From Anas platyrhynchos (taxonomy: Eukaryota; Chordata; Aves; Anseriformes; Anatidae), in contig NC_092589.1 in NCBI RefSeq assembly GCF_047663525.1, positions 25,665,001-25,729,000 of the forward strand: a DNA stretch of 64,000 nucleotides, in the 5' to 3' direction. The position numbers were made by a program, and so were the translations under genes. The notes beneath the pieces were generated by a model. That model was not told the origin of the DNA. It searched no databases and saw only the letters and a list, made by a program, of their open reading frames with translations. Shown in pieces: positions 50,801-64,000 of the stretch (positions are counted from its first letter, which is position 1; every line of letters starts with the position of its first letter).

Positions 50801-53800
50801 ATCCTTGTTTATGAGAGTTTTACATGTGTTGGCACATCTGTAAGAGCTGATGCCAACTCATCATCCCTTTCAAATTGGCGGGCTTTACATACACGTCCTT
50901 ATAAACATCACCCAAGCTACTTCTCAAGTGTTTAATATGTTATTAATTAATTTTATTAGGCTGCTGCCAGTGCAATTCAAAATACAGCTGCACAGCCTCA
51001 CTTCACAGGCACCCTTTCCCTGGCTCAGATGGAACTAGTCCTGTCGATGGGAACCCTTCAAGCTCCTCAAAACTTTACCCAGGTAAGAGCTGCACTTAAC
51101 CTTGCTCAATACTACTGTGTTTCATTTTAGATGTGCAACTCTGGGAAACTCGTAAGCCTGAGTTTTACACTTCCTATTGCTGTGTGATGCTGTGCAGCAC
51201 AGCACACACTGACAGGCGCACAAAAACATCAGCCTGAGCCCAAAGCAATATAATACAGCACCACAACGAGGCAGAAACAGTTAACCACAACCTCCAGGTT
51301 ATGACAGCTGCAGTTCCACTGGGGTGTGATTATAGCGCTCCTGGCAACTAGCTTATGTAGAGTTGTTTTTTTTCCAACTGTTTTCCACTGCGATCCTCTG
51401 AAAATCATGCCTGCTTTTTGATTCAAATCGTGTTGTTTAGAACATGCCTTAAAACATTTTTGCAAATACAATTTTCAAATGGCTGAAATCTTAGTTTGAA
51501 AAGATGGCTGTGCTCACAGGTTCCTATACACAAATAAACTTTGCAAGTTAAGAACACCTCATATGATGAACTGACAAAGTTGAACAGTAACCTGATTAAC
51601 TATACTGCAAAAGACTGGCTCAGAGATCATAAGCCTGAGTTCACAACCCCACTGCAGGCAGCCACGCTACTTTTAAAATTACACACTCAGCAATACCTTA
51701 AGGTCTTTTTTTCATTACCTCTCTTCTTTAGTTGCTGCCAATCTCTCTAGACTAGCCCACAGACTACAAGAGTTATGTCATGTTTAGAAAAAACAGTACC
51801 AAAACTGTGTTACTGCAGGTGATTTTTCTGATTCTGTAGTAGGATTTAACATCTAAATTACAGTGAAAAAATTCCAGAAACACCACCTACCTGAATAATG
51901 CTTATGATTTCTGTAAAATTATTAAAATCACATGCCAAAATAAATCAGCATTTGATGAACTAAATCTTTTTTAAGCATACAAACTAAATGTCCCCATGCT
52001 CCAGTCAACTGGCAAGTTCAAGCCTAACGCACAGTACTGTGGCTTTCAGTACAGCAACCATGGCTGCTTCTTTTAAAAGCAGAGTCAGAGCTAAAGATAG
52101 CATGGCCCTTTCATATATTAGGCTACTAATTCAAATAATTATTTTGAAACAAAGGATGGGACTTTAATACCTACAACACTCACGCCAGGAGGGAGAATTT
52201 ACCACCAGACAAAAGGTAAGGGTGGGATAAGAATATTTTGTCCCTCATGCTAAGGTGTTCTTCCATCCCCATTTTATACAGTGGCCGAGGAAGGGGACTA
52301 AAATGGACACAATATAGATGAGAAGCTCATGGAAGTTCAGTGAAAACAGCTTCTTCCAGCAGGCATGCTTTCTCTTCCCACCCATAAGTATTGAGGCTGA
52401 CTACCTTTATAAAACATGGAATGTTCCTTCAGGCAGAGGCCAGAAGACTAGAACTCCTCTCCAGGCAATTGCCAATCCTCTTTCTCTTTTCTGCATGCTC
52501 CAGTTTTCTCTTTTCTGTCGTTGATTACACAGTGCCATAGCTTAACAAAAGCTCAGCGCATTCTTATCACTTCCCAAACTGTTCCTTGGTTAGAGCTCTG
52601 ATAATTAAACTCTGAAAATGCAAGATGATTTGAGTTCTTTCATCCTAAGGCGGGAACAATGAACCTGGATTATCCCCAATTCTGCAGCAAGCATGCTACC
52701 TACTAGACAATCATATTAAAGATAGGCACCTCCTTCTGTTGCATTCAGAAAACTAAAAAGTGAGCTAGTTACTAATACTGAGAAAAAGAACTTGGGACAG
52801 AAAACAGTTTGGAGATGCAAATCCCAGTTTCAGAGGCATGTAAATTGAAAGGCATGACTTCAGAAACACTATTCTCTTCAGTATTTCTATTCACGTTTCA
52901 AAATAAGCCTAACTTCAGGATCTGTCTTCTGGTAAATGACTACCAGGTATGGCATGCCTGACAACTTTAAACTCTTATCCTGATCCAACTGAAGGTTTGG
53001 TACTAAAATTTAGTCTTTTGTTTAAAAGCTTGTGAAGAATACAGGGATATACTGTAGATATGTTTAACTAAGCTAATGTATATTATCTTAGAAAAGACGA
53101 TCCACAGAAGTCAGTCAACATATGATGACTTCAAAACAGTAACAGGCTCTCCAGAAATGTCCTTTGCATGTTCTTTGATTAGACAGTGCACATAGAAGCA
53201 GGACAAGAGTCCATTTTCTTTCATATAAACAAAATAACATCAAATTAGCCATATTAGTAGCCTGCTAGAAAATCATCATTTTTTTTTTTTTTCCTCCAAT
53301 AAGACAGTTAGTTCAGTATCCATTCAGACTCTTAAAGGCCGGCTAGATATCTGCTCTTTTACTCCCTCTTGAACAGAGAAAAGAAAAAAAAACAACACTT
53401 ATTTCCTGTAAAGCAATCTTATTTCTGCCTTTTTGCTACTGTAAGGATATGGAAAGATGTCTTAACAATTTTTGCTTCAAATTTTATTACTTCAACCACT
53501 ATCTCAGTCTTCCATTTCGGAGAAATTCATGTAAGGTTATTTAAAAAACTATTGGAGGGACTTTTCAGTACCAATACAGCTGTTAAACCCATCTTAGCTT
53601 TTCTATTTGAGATTTAATATAGGTGACCAAAAGACCAGTGTCATGTTGCTTGAATAAATATGCTAAATATTCTCACTAGTTTTGTTGTTTTCTCAATGAC
53701 TTCCTTATAAGACCAGATAAAAGTTCATCTTTCATTAGAAGGAAACATAAACATACGCCTGAACACCTCTTAAAATCCTTCGCATCAGATTGTTACTTCA

Positions 53801-56800
53801 AGTTGCTACTACTATGAACATACCTTGTACTGCAAGAAGCTGCTCTTCTGTGGTCCAACGGGCATTGATTTTCTGATTAGACTATTAAAATTAGAAAAAT
53901 GGCACAAAGATCATTAAAATGTTTCAACAGCTGTAAAATATCTGAGCATTAGAATGTGTTTTAGTCACATGACAGACTGTATTACATAAGTAAAAATCTC
54001 TTGATTGTAAGCCATAAAGCTTTACTTTCATGAACAGGACATAGCATTTAAGGATTTGAGCTTAGATCTACAGCAACAGTTTTTCCTCTGCTTTATTACA
54101 GTTCTTCACCTACAACATAACTAAAGCACAAGCTAACGATCTTTATGCAGGCAGAATTTGAATTTAACTGTAAAATTTATCTAAACTATTAGAACTTGCT
54201 GGTGAGAGTGTTTTGCATTCGTGTTACGTTTCATTTGCAAGCCCTTAAAACAAGCAAGAAGAGAACCTCTGTAGTAATATCACACACTTCAAATGCCCAA
54301 ATTTATATATACTGATGTTTTCACAAAGAACATAGAATTTACTGCTAGCAATCCAAATAAACTACTTTTAACCAGAAAAACAATATATCAGGACTCAATT
54401 TCAGCTCCGTATTGTCATGAACGGATACAACATTTCAGTTTCTTCTGCTTCTTTATTCAGCCAGTTGCCATAAAAAAGCCTACTACTAATTTCTTGTAAA
54501 AAGACCAGACGGACTCACCAAAGCATGTTATTCAATGGATCTTGTTTAAGCTGCTGCTGAAATGCAAACATTTTGCTGCAGCAAATCATATTTCTGTAGC
54601 TTCCCACTAATGTAAGTGCAAGGCCACAAGTTCTGATACTTATTCTGATTTACCTCAGGAGGTTTGAATTCTTCAATCCCGCCTTCCATTTTCTGTTTAA
54701 GTGCACTGTTTACTTGCTTAGCATTTTGAACCTTGGTCAAAAACAACAAAGTTAATCAGCTCCACAAAGAAAGTTGGTCACTTTACACATATATCTTCAC
54801 TAGGATTGCCACAAGTGTACCTCCTAAGTTAGAAAGAGAAATATTATGGTTTAAGGCTTCACTACTTTTAACCATTAAAGAAAAAAATAATAAAAGATGC
54901 AGCACAGTTCCCTATGGAGAGAAAAATATTTAAGCCAGTCTTTCAAAAGAACAGTCTGAAGAAATATTAAAAGAAGGACATAAAATGCAAGTTTTGATAA
55001 TGATACATATGTTCTTGAAGAAGAATGCAGAATATATGGTTCTTAGGTTTCTAAGTGAAATGTACTGTGTACGTAAATTTCTTCCTTCTCCAAAAAGAAC
55101 TTTGAAAAAAAAATGGAAAAGTATGAGGTGTTTCCAGTTAGTTGCTTCTGACAGACTGCTTTTTATTGATCTAAGACCATCATAACGAGGAAATTACTTA
55201 AAATATGTAAATAAAATACCTTGGTCTACAAAGAGAACTTCTAAACTGTACATATACATATCTGTTAACCATTTAAACCTGACAGTGATGCACATAAGGT
55301 AACACATTGAGAACATAGTTTTGCAAACTACGGTGCAAAGCTATTACAAGAGTTCTTTAAGTATGGACACAAAAACAGACAACGCAGTGGAGGATTCCAA
55401 AGGCTGCGTCCATGAGATCACTGCAAGAAAAGAAGAGAAAGACAACCTCAAGGATGTAACTCACCTACACTCAGGCTAAACAGTGAAACCCACCTATGCT
55501 ATTTAGTCCCAAAGTCCTGCTGTGATAGAAAGAAGCATATTTCTCCTGCAAAAGAATACAAGGGAGCAAGAAGCCCACAAAACCCTTTGTTCACTCCATG
55601 ACTTTGCAACATGGCAGCTCTTAGTAGTCTATAAGGAGGCAGAAATTCCAGGAGATAAGCCTTCAATTTGTAGCCACATCCCTCCTAGAAAGCAAGCATG
55701 CACATACTGCTGTACCCTTAAAAGCTTGAATAGATTCTCTGTTTCCACTTTAAGTGCCACAAGTTAAATTCTTCATGCAAAGGCAGGCAAGCAATAGTCC
55801 TCTTAAAAGTGAAGATTACAAAGCAGTTGTTTTAAATTTAACAAGAAGTAGAAAGCTCACCAATTCAAACAGAGAAATAACAAGATTTTTTCCCCTTGAT
55901 TTTTCCCCCTTATACTTTCATGTGATGTGGGGTAAGACATCCAAGAAAACAGCTACAATTTTAAGCATAACAAATACAACTTCCACTGCTTCATTGGTCT
56001 TATTCTCACTTGTCACATAAATGCTTTTTAACAAGGTTAAGACAAAAATGTGACTTTGTTTTTTCTCCTCTTCCCAAATCAATAACATTGTTTTCATGCC
56101 ATACTCCCCTCCTCCCCTTTTTAAGGGGTCATCTTGTTTCACGTTCTCCACAAAACACGTGAACAAAAAATAAAACTGAAGAACAGCTAGTGTCCAGCTT
56201 TTCTGGTGATAACTGTGGAACAAATTTGGAAGGCTTGCATTAAAGAAGGTTCACAATCTTCACAAATAATCTTATAATCTATAAAATCATTACAAGAACA
56301 ATTTGAGATGAAAACAAAACAAGACCAATAACCCATGGTACCTGTCGCTTTAATGAGATTAGTTCCATATCCAGCTGTCTAAGAATTGTGTTGGCTGCAT
56401 TGGGACTACAGGAAACAGCTATCACATCTTCCTGGGTCAGGTACATGCCTTTTGGTGGACGGCATTTGGAACGCTGAGAATGGTGGCGATGCTGCAAGCT
56501 CTGATACTCTCTTCTACCCAGCCCTATTTTGCTGGTCTGAACAGGCTGCTCATTATTGCCCTTTAATTTACAAGAAATAAATCATTAAAGAATAACAGTA
56601 ACTTACATTCAATTTCTCTAAAGAATAATGTATTGCATAGCATTGTAATGTCATGTTTATGACCCAGAAAACCTAACCTAACATCCTTCTCTGCATGCAG
56701 TATCCAAACTAAGTCTCACAGATGCAGCAATATAGCATACTAGCCATTTGCTGGATAAGCCTGCATTAGTCAGGCTTAGAAAGGTCAAATTTTCAATCTT

Positions 56801-59800
56801 TTTTTTTTTTTTTCCCCTCTTGTACAGAGATGAAATACAGTAAACTGTAAAGAATCACAGTAACAATACTGGAAAAGAGGACTGGAATCACAAACCTCTT
56901 AGGTAAGCAGAAAATAAAGAATATATACACTGTATCTTTAAACCAAGTAATGAGGGGATTTATATACATTTCATTCTGGTTAGCTACAGAGATATCAGGT
57001 GAAAGCTGAAAGGTGAAGAATCAGAGAAAGTCAACCAGGACTGGCAAGAATGCATGATGGCACTTTTTCCTGCTGCAAGTACTCCAACTTGGAAAGCAAT
57101 AGTACTGTTTGTTTTGAGAGGGGATTTGAGATTTGGAAGAGAAAATTAATTTACCTTTGCAGTCTTTATAAAAGTCCAAGCAATTTAGCAAAGTTAAGCC
57201 TTTATTTTTCATTTTTTTTAAGTGGAAAGGGACGACAAAGAGGAGATAAAGTCATTATAACTGCTCTTTTGATATGTTTGGATGCCTAGGAGACCTTTGC
57301 TAAAAGTTTCAGCTTTGTCTTCAATAGGCGTTGTTGCACAACAAGCTAGTCTGCACCTGTGTGACTCTTGTAGAGCAACTGGGTAGGTTACCTACAGACC
57401 AGGAACGGAAAAGCAAAACTGACTGTCCCTGTAAGGATTTTTCAGTTCAGAACAACACTGACTACCAAAACAAAGATGCGATTCTGGCTTTTTTTGCTAC
57501 CTCAAACAGCTCCTCACTGCTCCTTCCTGCTGACATCCACGCAGGACTTACAGAGGCTAACTTAAAAGCACTTAGGATATTTGTTCCACCTTCAAAGTTG
57601 ATATAAAACCTTACACCTTAGACATCTACAAATTTCAAGGTTAAGCATACTTCTGGCCCATTTATACCATTTGTCTTCTGGTTCAACATTGCTCTTTCAG
57701 TGTGAAATTGCAGTTCTTAGCTGTTTAATCTAGATTTAAAGAGAAAACATTCCTTCAAGTTTCTGTCCTGCCAGGCTAGAGGGTTTGGCTTGTTTTAGCT
57801 TTCTCTGGCAAGAGAAATTAAAATTGCCCTGTGCATTTAAGTAGCCCATTCACTTTATGTTTTACTTAGGAAGTGAAAGTATGCAAATCTCACCAGAAAT
57901 ATTAGTTCATGTAATTATCTATTGCGGATGAAATAGCTGTTCAGAAACTGCAAAACTCATTGTCCCGTTCCTAGAAGTCTATGAACATGCTACTTTCATG
58001 CTGGAACATGTGTCGTGATTCTAACAATAACTAAGTAAATAGCCATTAGCAACAAGCAGCTTAGGCGGCAACTCAAACCAACAGATGGTAAGAACATTGT
58101 TATAATGGCAGAGTAAAAATGTTCATTATCAGAGCTTGTGCCATTTCAAGTTCTAAACAACATATACAAGCATGTAAAAAAAATAAATAATCTCAAACTC
58201 TTATACAGAAAGGTGTCTTTGTAATTGTCCTTTTTTCCTACCTAAGGTAGTTACAGAGAAAAAGTGGTACACTGAAGGTCGTGGAAAACAGAATGGAATC
58301 TAATACCGCCAGTCTCTTACTCAGCATCATTTTTGGTAGAACCACAATGTTTTATTAATAATCCTAGACGCTACTTTATGAAGATACTATTTCAAGATGG
58401 GATATTGAAATTCTGCGCTGTCCTTTCCTCTCATTCTCAAGGAGCACAAACACTCAAATTTTAGGAAAATCACGAATACATAGAAGTTGATCAAGAAAAC
58501 AAATGTTTACATGTGTAACTGAGCTCTTCTAGTCTTGCTCATAAATAACATTTATGAAAATAAAAATAATAACCTGAACATACCCCATACACAGCACTTA
58601 TTCGTAAAACTAGGAGCAAGTGCTCATTTAATGAGACAAAAATATTTTTCTGTACATCTACTTGTAGGAAGCATCTCAATAAAGCCACAGATCAGTTGAA
58701 ATGCATAACCTCACTGTGGCTTTGAAAGAACAACAAAAAAGTTATTCTTAGAAAAAATGTCATTTACTTTTACAATAAAAACATTTAGTTTCCGATAATT
58801 CACAACCAATACAACTGAAAACACACAGTAACAAGACAGAAGTAGGGGGCATGTTGTTTTGCCAGGTAGTGATAGCACGTCTCTTGTAAAACTAAGATCA
58901 TTCAGGAGATAGCAAAGGTTTGAGACATACATTAAGCCCCAGAATAGAAAAAAAAAATATAAAGTTTAGTTTCGTTGGAAAGTAAAAAGTAAAGTTTAGT
59001 TGGAAGCCATAAAGATCTCAATAAACTAAAGACCCCATGATTTCATCAGGCTGCAAACAGGTAGATGTTAAATTGTTACACGTCTCTACTGCAAATTATG
59101 CTGTTCACAGTAACACAGAAAACAAACAAACGGACATTCACCATTAAGTTATCTGTTACCTCCTTTTTGGCTTCTTTTTTGGGGTCATAATCGCTATCAT
59201 TTCCATCCATTGGATGAGCTTCTTCTACATCATCATCACTGTGGACAGATAAGAAGCTAGTCACGTTATCAAATTTTTAATCCCAAACGGTATGACAGAA
59301 TTATCTACTCTAAAATATCTATTCTAAGTAGTCAAGCTTTATACATTATATGACATCTCAAAGGTATTTGTAGTTTTCAAAACAGAGCTTCTGCAAGCAT
59401 GTTTCTTTTAATAAATTCTGATAATTTCTACGATAAACAAGCAACCCTGAACTGTAGTTTCAAAACCACTTGTAAGACAGTTTAACTGGCACCACTGCCA
59501 AAAAATTTGATGTCACCTTTCTTCAATTCAACCACTTACGCCAGCGTGAACACTTAGATGGTCAACTATATCAAGGCTAGAAATAACCTTTCATTTGTCA
59601 TGTTAGTTTTAACAGAGCAGTTTTCTAATCACTGCACCAGATGTACGAATAAACCCTTGTTTAGGTCTGTGGGGAGCAGAAGAGGACAATATAAGATGGG
59701 AAAATACAGGACTATTTTTCGACCAGTTAAAAGTGCTCAAGAGCTAAAAGCTTAGGAGGGGAAGGAGAAACGTGCAATCTGCTGTATTTATTCAAAGACA

Positions 59801-62536
59801 AAAGATTGAAAAGAGAACGGATTTTCCTAGTCCAATCCAGCCATTTACATAATACCATGTCTGACTAACCTGAATGTAAAAAACAAACAAACAAACAAAC
59901 AACATTCTATTTACCACAAAACCCCAAAATGCTGTATTAGAAGCAAACTGATTGTCTTCCATGATTTTTCAGCTATCCGGCCATAAAGTAAGCATATGAA
60001 TTTTTAAATTTCAGGAGGTTTTTCTTTTCATGAGCATAATTAATTACACTCTTTTACTCTGGTTTGTCAGTGTTTCATACATGAAAAGTCATGCCTTCTG
60101 ATAAACATGATTATGGTACTTACACAATGAAATTATTAAACCACTTTAAAAAAGGTGAGGGATAATACAAAAGTATACTTAGCGCAATGTAATTTTAATT
60201 TCATAATAACTAGGTAAAATGTCATTCCCCTTTAACCAAGGCAATTTAACACTGTTTTGAGCTTTGATTCTCTTTGACTCATAATAGTTCTATGTCTCCT
60301 GAAAATAAGATTTATACAAAAATGTTTTAAAGTTTTGCTATAAAATATTACTTAGGCATTCTAACTGCTACAGACCTTTGCAGCAGTTGAGCTTTTAGTT
60401 ATAGTTCCATCCTAGTTTAAAAAACAAAACCAACCACACAAAAAAAGCCTTGCACCCACACACTCTCCTCCCAATAAAATAAAAGATAGGGTTACATTTC
60501 CCGAATGAAGTGGCATTTCTAAACCACATTCCCAAACTTTGTGTTCTTTAAACCCATTTTTACAGCTATCAACTAAGTATTCAGGTGTGTTATAACAACT
60601 GATACTGACCGGAGTAATACAGTTCTTAAAGCACAGGTATCACACCCCTTGCTAAAAGCAGAGATACCACAGATGCTCAAACATAAAAGTACAGTTCATG
60701 CTTAAGCACAGTGTCTGGAAATTACTAAAAAATCTTTACCAGAAAGACTTCAAGTCTCTAGTCAGCTACTTAAGAGTACAAAACTTACCTGTCACCTTGA
60801 TTATTTCTATTAGCTAGCTTTCGAGCCTGACGATCCATCAGACTTGTCCTAGAGCGAGTTTTTTTCCAAGAATAGTAGTATTTTACAAGGCTCGCAATAG
60901 TCTTGTCTGGAAGCTAGAAGAATTTGTTAACATATTAATATAATTTTTCATTAACATTCCACCGAAGTTTATAATTCTGTTCTGTTTACAACCACCTTTA
61001 CCCAAATACCTTAAACACATGGATGAGATTGAAACAAGGGATATATTTTGTGTGAATTTTTAAAAAGCTGGGGGGGGAGACAAGGAGGAACTTTTTTATT
61101 AGAGAGGAAAAGCTATAGCTTCAGGAGACACGAAGAAATGAACTTAAATCTTACATTCTAAGTTGTGCCTGAAGCTTCTGTGCAGAAATCAAGATGAAAT
61201 TTTAGCCCAATGGGAGCCCTTGTTCCAAATGCATCTGAACTGTTTAATGCTACTGATCAAAATTTTACTTTACCATTTGCTGGATCCTGTGAAAGCTCTT
61301 TCCATGGAAGCTAAATGCTTGTTCAAATAAGACTTTATCTTCAACTGTCCATTCATCAGGGAAAGGAGTGAAGTTAGGGAGATCCGCAAGGGACTTCTCA
61401 ATATTGTGTTTATGCCAGAACAACATGCCGAGAGCCTTTGAAGAGAAATAGTCCCTTTTTGGATTTAGTCAATTTTCTAAAACGTCAAGACAAGTTACAT
61501 TAAAGAGGCAAGCATTTATTTTACATAAAAATCACTATCAGAACCCATTCTCAAAATGTATTTACAATTTATTGGCTATGTACTTATAGGTTACAAAAAT
61601 TCTCTTTGGAGATGGTGTGAAGAGTGGGCACATCTGTACTTTATTAAAGCTATGACAGCTAGATAATTTAAGGTCGGCATGGCAGCAGTACTTCTCAAAT
61701 AGTATAAACAAGATTGACAGGCTCAAATCTGACCTGCTTTCTTCCTTCACAAGTATGTGTCACCTACATAGTTCCGTATAGGCATTCAGGCCTTTATTAC
61801 CAGCCTACTCAAAAAAAAAAAAAAAAGAAAATAAAAATACTTTTCAGCAGCCAGAGGATCATCCAAAATGCAAGTCTGACAGTTCAAAGTGAGAGTGGTC
61901 TTTCTACAACTCTCCAATCCACACATAACAGCACGACTGCTCCCATGTCACATGCACCTAATAAGGAATGGAAATTTAAATGTATTTTTTTATATATATA
62001 TGGCTCATTTCTTCATATTCTTAAAGAATTTTAGACTAATTAGACTTACTGCCAGAGAATCAATGACAGACTTGGCATCAAGTCTGGCAAGGGAATTGGG
62101 AAACGCAATCCACTCAGTTTCAACCATACAGTGCAGACATGATCGCCAGTTGCTCATCAGCTCTCCAGACCCCCTGACAACACATCTTCTAATAACCTGG
62201 ACATAACAAACCTCTTCTCATGTTAAAATGGCAACCAGCAAGCATCTCTTGCAAAGAGAATTTCTATTCCACTGTGAACAACCTACAAAATACTTTGTAC
62301 TATACGTAGCTTTGAAAATTAGTCCTTTTGTAGACTTATTCTGAGATCCCTCTGTTCCCTTTCCCCTAACAGAAGCCAAGCCATAAATAAACATTGCCAA
62401 ACTGCAGTGCTCTCGGCACCATAACAGTGGCAGCATCTTCTTCGGCTAACAATTGACGGACAACTAGTAAGTCTTTGCTACCACGAGGTTTCATCCTCCA
62501 AAAGTTGATCATACACCATGTTCCTATTTGTATATC

Positions 62537-62575
<39 letters not shown>

Positions 62576-63256
62576 CTCAGTTTTACATAAATTAGTTAAT
62601 GTACAAAGAAAACTGCAACAGAACTATGTGCAGACCAGCAAAGTTTTAACCTGTACTTTTTATGGGACGGTGACGAAAAGTTACTAAAAAATATTAAAAT
62701 GATCTTATTTGTTACTCTCAAACACAGAATTTGATTCTGTTTTCCTGCATCTAGGAGAAAAAAAAAAACTCTTAAAGTTGTTTTGCTTTTTTAAAAATAT
62801 GCACGAGACCTTACCACTTCTATCCCTATCCCAATTAATGGTTTATAATTGTATCATATTTGCATTCTAGTATTAAACACTGATTTTGTTAGCTACTTCC
62901 CTAAGAAACTCTTTAGCTAAATATACACACACAATTGCATGACATGCCCAGTGTATCAAGAAACATACCAAACCTTTCAAAAGTGCACATTACAAGCTGA
63001 GCATGTCATGAAAACAAAGAGCTCAATCTTTTGCAGAGAATCCAGAGCACAACTGTATGCAGATCCATTTAACTGCAGTGTTTGCTGCCGTGCCTGAAGA
63101 GAAACAGCGTTAATTAATGGTAACCAAGGGGAAAAAAAGAGTCGTGTTATACATTTATATTAACAAATCCTTTAAATTAGCACTCTCATTTCATGGCACT
63201 TACCTGTTCCACATTGTATCCATGTTTTTCCTTTGCTATTGCTATATATTCATCCA
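47480..63256 (-). CDS. RCOR3: RCOR3, REST corepressor 3 (CoREST family), 5' end outside window
   Basis: RCOR3 is a nuclear CoREST-family corepressor that binds the histone demethylase KDM1A and HDAC1/2 and modulates LSD1 activity (established). Nine coding exons (1,361 nt) give the last 452 residues; human RCOR3 of about 495 residues suggests roughly 42 residues, with the start codon and first part of ELM2, lie to the right of the window. Visible in order: the ELM2 end ([20 protein letters not shown]); SANT1 ([15 protein letters not shown] to [17 protein letters not shown]); an acidic linker ([20 protein letters not shown]); a coiled-coil, LSD1-binding linker; SANT2 ([14 protein letters not shown] to [19 protein letters not shown]); and a Pro-rich C-terminus. 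All joins are GT-AG and in frame, with no breaks. Confidence 0.97.
48255..48496 (-). CDS. RCOR3: RCOR3 exon with most of SANT2
   Basis: Acceptor TTTGCCTTCCAG and donor GATGAG|GTGTGT, which is weak. It codes [37 protein letters not shown] and an acidic Ser-rich tail ([10 protein letters not shown]). The phase fits the exons on both sides. Confidence 0.95.
48497..53823 (-). other. RCOR3: RCOR3 intron, 5.3 kb
   Basis: AT-rich intron between the two halves of SANT2. Short open frames of 60-120 codons are present on both strands, without splice support or recognisable homology. No RNA gene or mobile element was recognised. Confidence 0.75.
53824..53881 (-). CDS. RCOR3: RCOR3 exon opening SANT2
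   Basis: Acceptor TTTTAATAG and donor TACAAG|GTATGT. It is 58 nt coding [19 protein letters not shown], the first helix of SANT2, and ends one base into a Gly codon. Confidence 0.94.
54654..54731 (-). CDS. RCOR3: RCOR3 exon, LSD1-binding linker
   Basis: Acceptor TTTTTGACCAAG and donor CCTGAG|GTAAAT. It is 78 nt, coding [18 protein letters not shown] and then IEEFKPPE, part of the helical linker that in RCOR1 packs on the LSD1 tower domain. Confidence 0.95.
56342..56560 (-). CDS. RCOR3: RCOR3 exon, central linker
   Basis: Acceptor TTGTAAATTAAAG and donor CGACAG|GTACCA. It is 219 nt, phase 0 on both sides. It codes [19 protein letters not shown], the conserved [17 protein letters not shown] and [18 protein letters not shown]. 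Confidence 0.95.
56561..59159 (-). other. RCOR3: RCOR3 intron, 2.6 kb
   Basis: AT-rich intron with no recognised feature. Confidence 0.8.
59160..59238 (-). CDS. RCOR3: RCOR3 exon, acidic linker
   Basis: Acceptor TTATCTGTCCACAG and donor AAGGAG|GTAACA. It is 79 nt, completing a split Ser and coding [19 protein letters not shown] and KKEAKKE. Confidence 0.95.
59879..59903 (+). repeat. (AAAC)n microsatellite
   Basis: About six AAAC units in an RCOR3 intron. Confidence 0.9.
60789..60913 (-). CDS. RCOR3: RCOR3 exon, end of SANT1
   Basis: Acceptor AAATTCTTCTAG and donor GTGACAG|GTAAGT. It is 125 nt coding [20 protein letters not shown], then [17 protein letters not shown] and two bases of the next Ser. 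Confidence 0.95.
61274..61435 (-). CDS. RCOR3: RCOR3 exon, end of ELM2 and start of SANT1
   Basis: Acceptor ATTTCTCTTCAAAG and donor CAAATG|GTAAAG. It is 162 nt, phase 0 on both sides: [37 protein letters not shown] and [11 protein letters not shown]. Confidence 0.96.
61436..63203 (-). other. RCOR3: RCOR3 intron, 1.8 kb
   Basis: AT-rich intron with a (TA)n microsatellite. Short open frames near 61.9-62.2 kb have no splice or family support. Confidence 0.8.
62541..62570. repeat. (TA)n microsatellite
   Basis: About 15 perfect TA units in an RCOR3 intron; likely length-polymorphic. Confidence 0.93.
63204..63256 (-). CDS. RCOR3: RCOR3 exon, part of ELM2 (first coding exon inside the window)
   Basis: Acceptor TTTGTTACAG and donor GAACAG|GTAAGT. 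It is 53 nt, starting in phase and coding [17 protein letters not shown] after a split Leu. The upstream exon must end one base into that Leu codon and lies beyond the window. Confidence 0.94.
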
Positions 63257-64000
63257 CTGTAACAAAGCAATGTCAAAGTTATTCTTCAATACTTAGAGTT
63301 CTGCTATAAGGTCACACAGCATTAGCCATCTAGAAAGGGAAGACAGGCTTCCCATGCCTTAATACACTACATAGGCCCTGGACTCCCTAAACAATAAATG
63401 TATTTGTAGCTTTATTCAAAGTAAAGAAGCTCACTGTCTTTAATACATTTAATTTTGTATTGAAGTTTATACACTAATCAGAGACTGGCTGTTTAGAGAA
63501 AGTCTGTCTTCTTGGAATCCACTCCTCTCCTAAGAGCACAGACACAATGGGGGTGCCCAGACAAATGTTAAAAAAATAATGTAAATAGATTCTAGATCAA
63601 TAACTATGCACATCCTTGATGCTAACATAATTTTCACTGACCAACATCAATTTTAACCGCCACATGAAGTCAGCTTTCAATAGAGAACACGAACATTCAA
63701 TGAAGTCACTAACTTCACCAATATTTTTTTAAATCATATTTTTGTATATTAGACCCAGCTTTGAGTTGAACATTTTCCACTATTGGGCAATTAAGTCTGA
63801 TGGAAGTCCTGCTAGTTTTGATCTTCAACAGGTACTCTATTTCTGAAGAAACGAACTCATCCCATTCACCCATTGCAGTTCACAATTAAGTGACAACTAA
63901 ATTAAGTTAAAAGGGAGCATAATTGAGAAAAGGAAATAATTATATCTTCATTACTCAAACGAAACAGAGATGTCCTTGCCATGAACTGCTGCAGCAAAGA
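63257..64000 (-). other. RCOR3: RCOR3 intron running off the window
   Basis: No exon matching the RCOR3 N-terminus (expected to end in a YHSIPDAK-like block) is visible, so the gene continues to the right. Confidence 0.75.

Overview
This window is vertebrate nuclear DNA, almost certainly from a bird. The genes are split by introns with GT-AG ends. The AT-rich gene bodies alternate with CpG-island promoters, and the dispersed repeats are CR1-type LINE fragments, two of which end in the typical ATTCTGTG tail. SINE-like repeats were not seen. The predicted proteins closely match vertebrate RD3, TRAF5 and RCOR3 as I remember them, and the gene order is that of human chromosome 1q32 (RCOR3 - TRAF5 - LINC00467 - RD3), so this is a conserved syntenic block.

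Layout, left to right. RD3 lies on the plus strand (569-6629), with two coding exons that are complete and in frame. A gene-poor flank follows (about 6.6-14.9 kb). Next, on the minus strand, is a small six-coding-exon gene (14960-18866) with a CpG-island promoter at about 19.2 kb. It encodes a predicted 162-residue RS/lysine-rich basic protein that I cannot name. It sits exactly where the human genome has the lncRNA LINC00467, in the same orientation relative to TRAF5. TRAF5 follows on the minus strand (22319-30648), with ten coding exons and 553 residues, RING to MATH domain complete. Its 3' UTR probably ends near 19.57 kb, only about 0.3 kb before the promoter of the basic-protein gene. From 30.7 to about 44 kb are the probable TRAF5 5' introns and intergenic DNA, with a strong CpG island at 42.1-42.8 kb that is the best candidate TRAF5 promoter. 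RCOR3 (minus, 47480-63256) fills the rest. Nine coding exons carry both SANT domains and the C-terminus; the first exons, with the start codon and most of the ELM2 domain, lie beyond the right edge.

The genes do not form one pathway. RD3 controls retinal guanylate cyclase trafficking, TRAF5 is a TNF-receptor signalling adaptor, and RCOR3 is a CoREST-family corepressor. The observation most worth following up is the intact coding gene at the LINC00467 position. All exon joins were worked out by hand from splice sites, reading-frame arithmetic and remembered family sequences; no database search was run.
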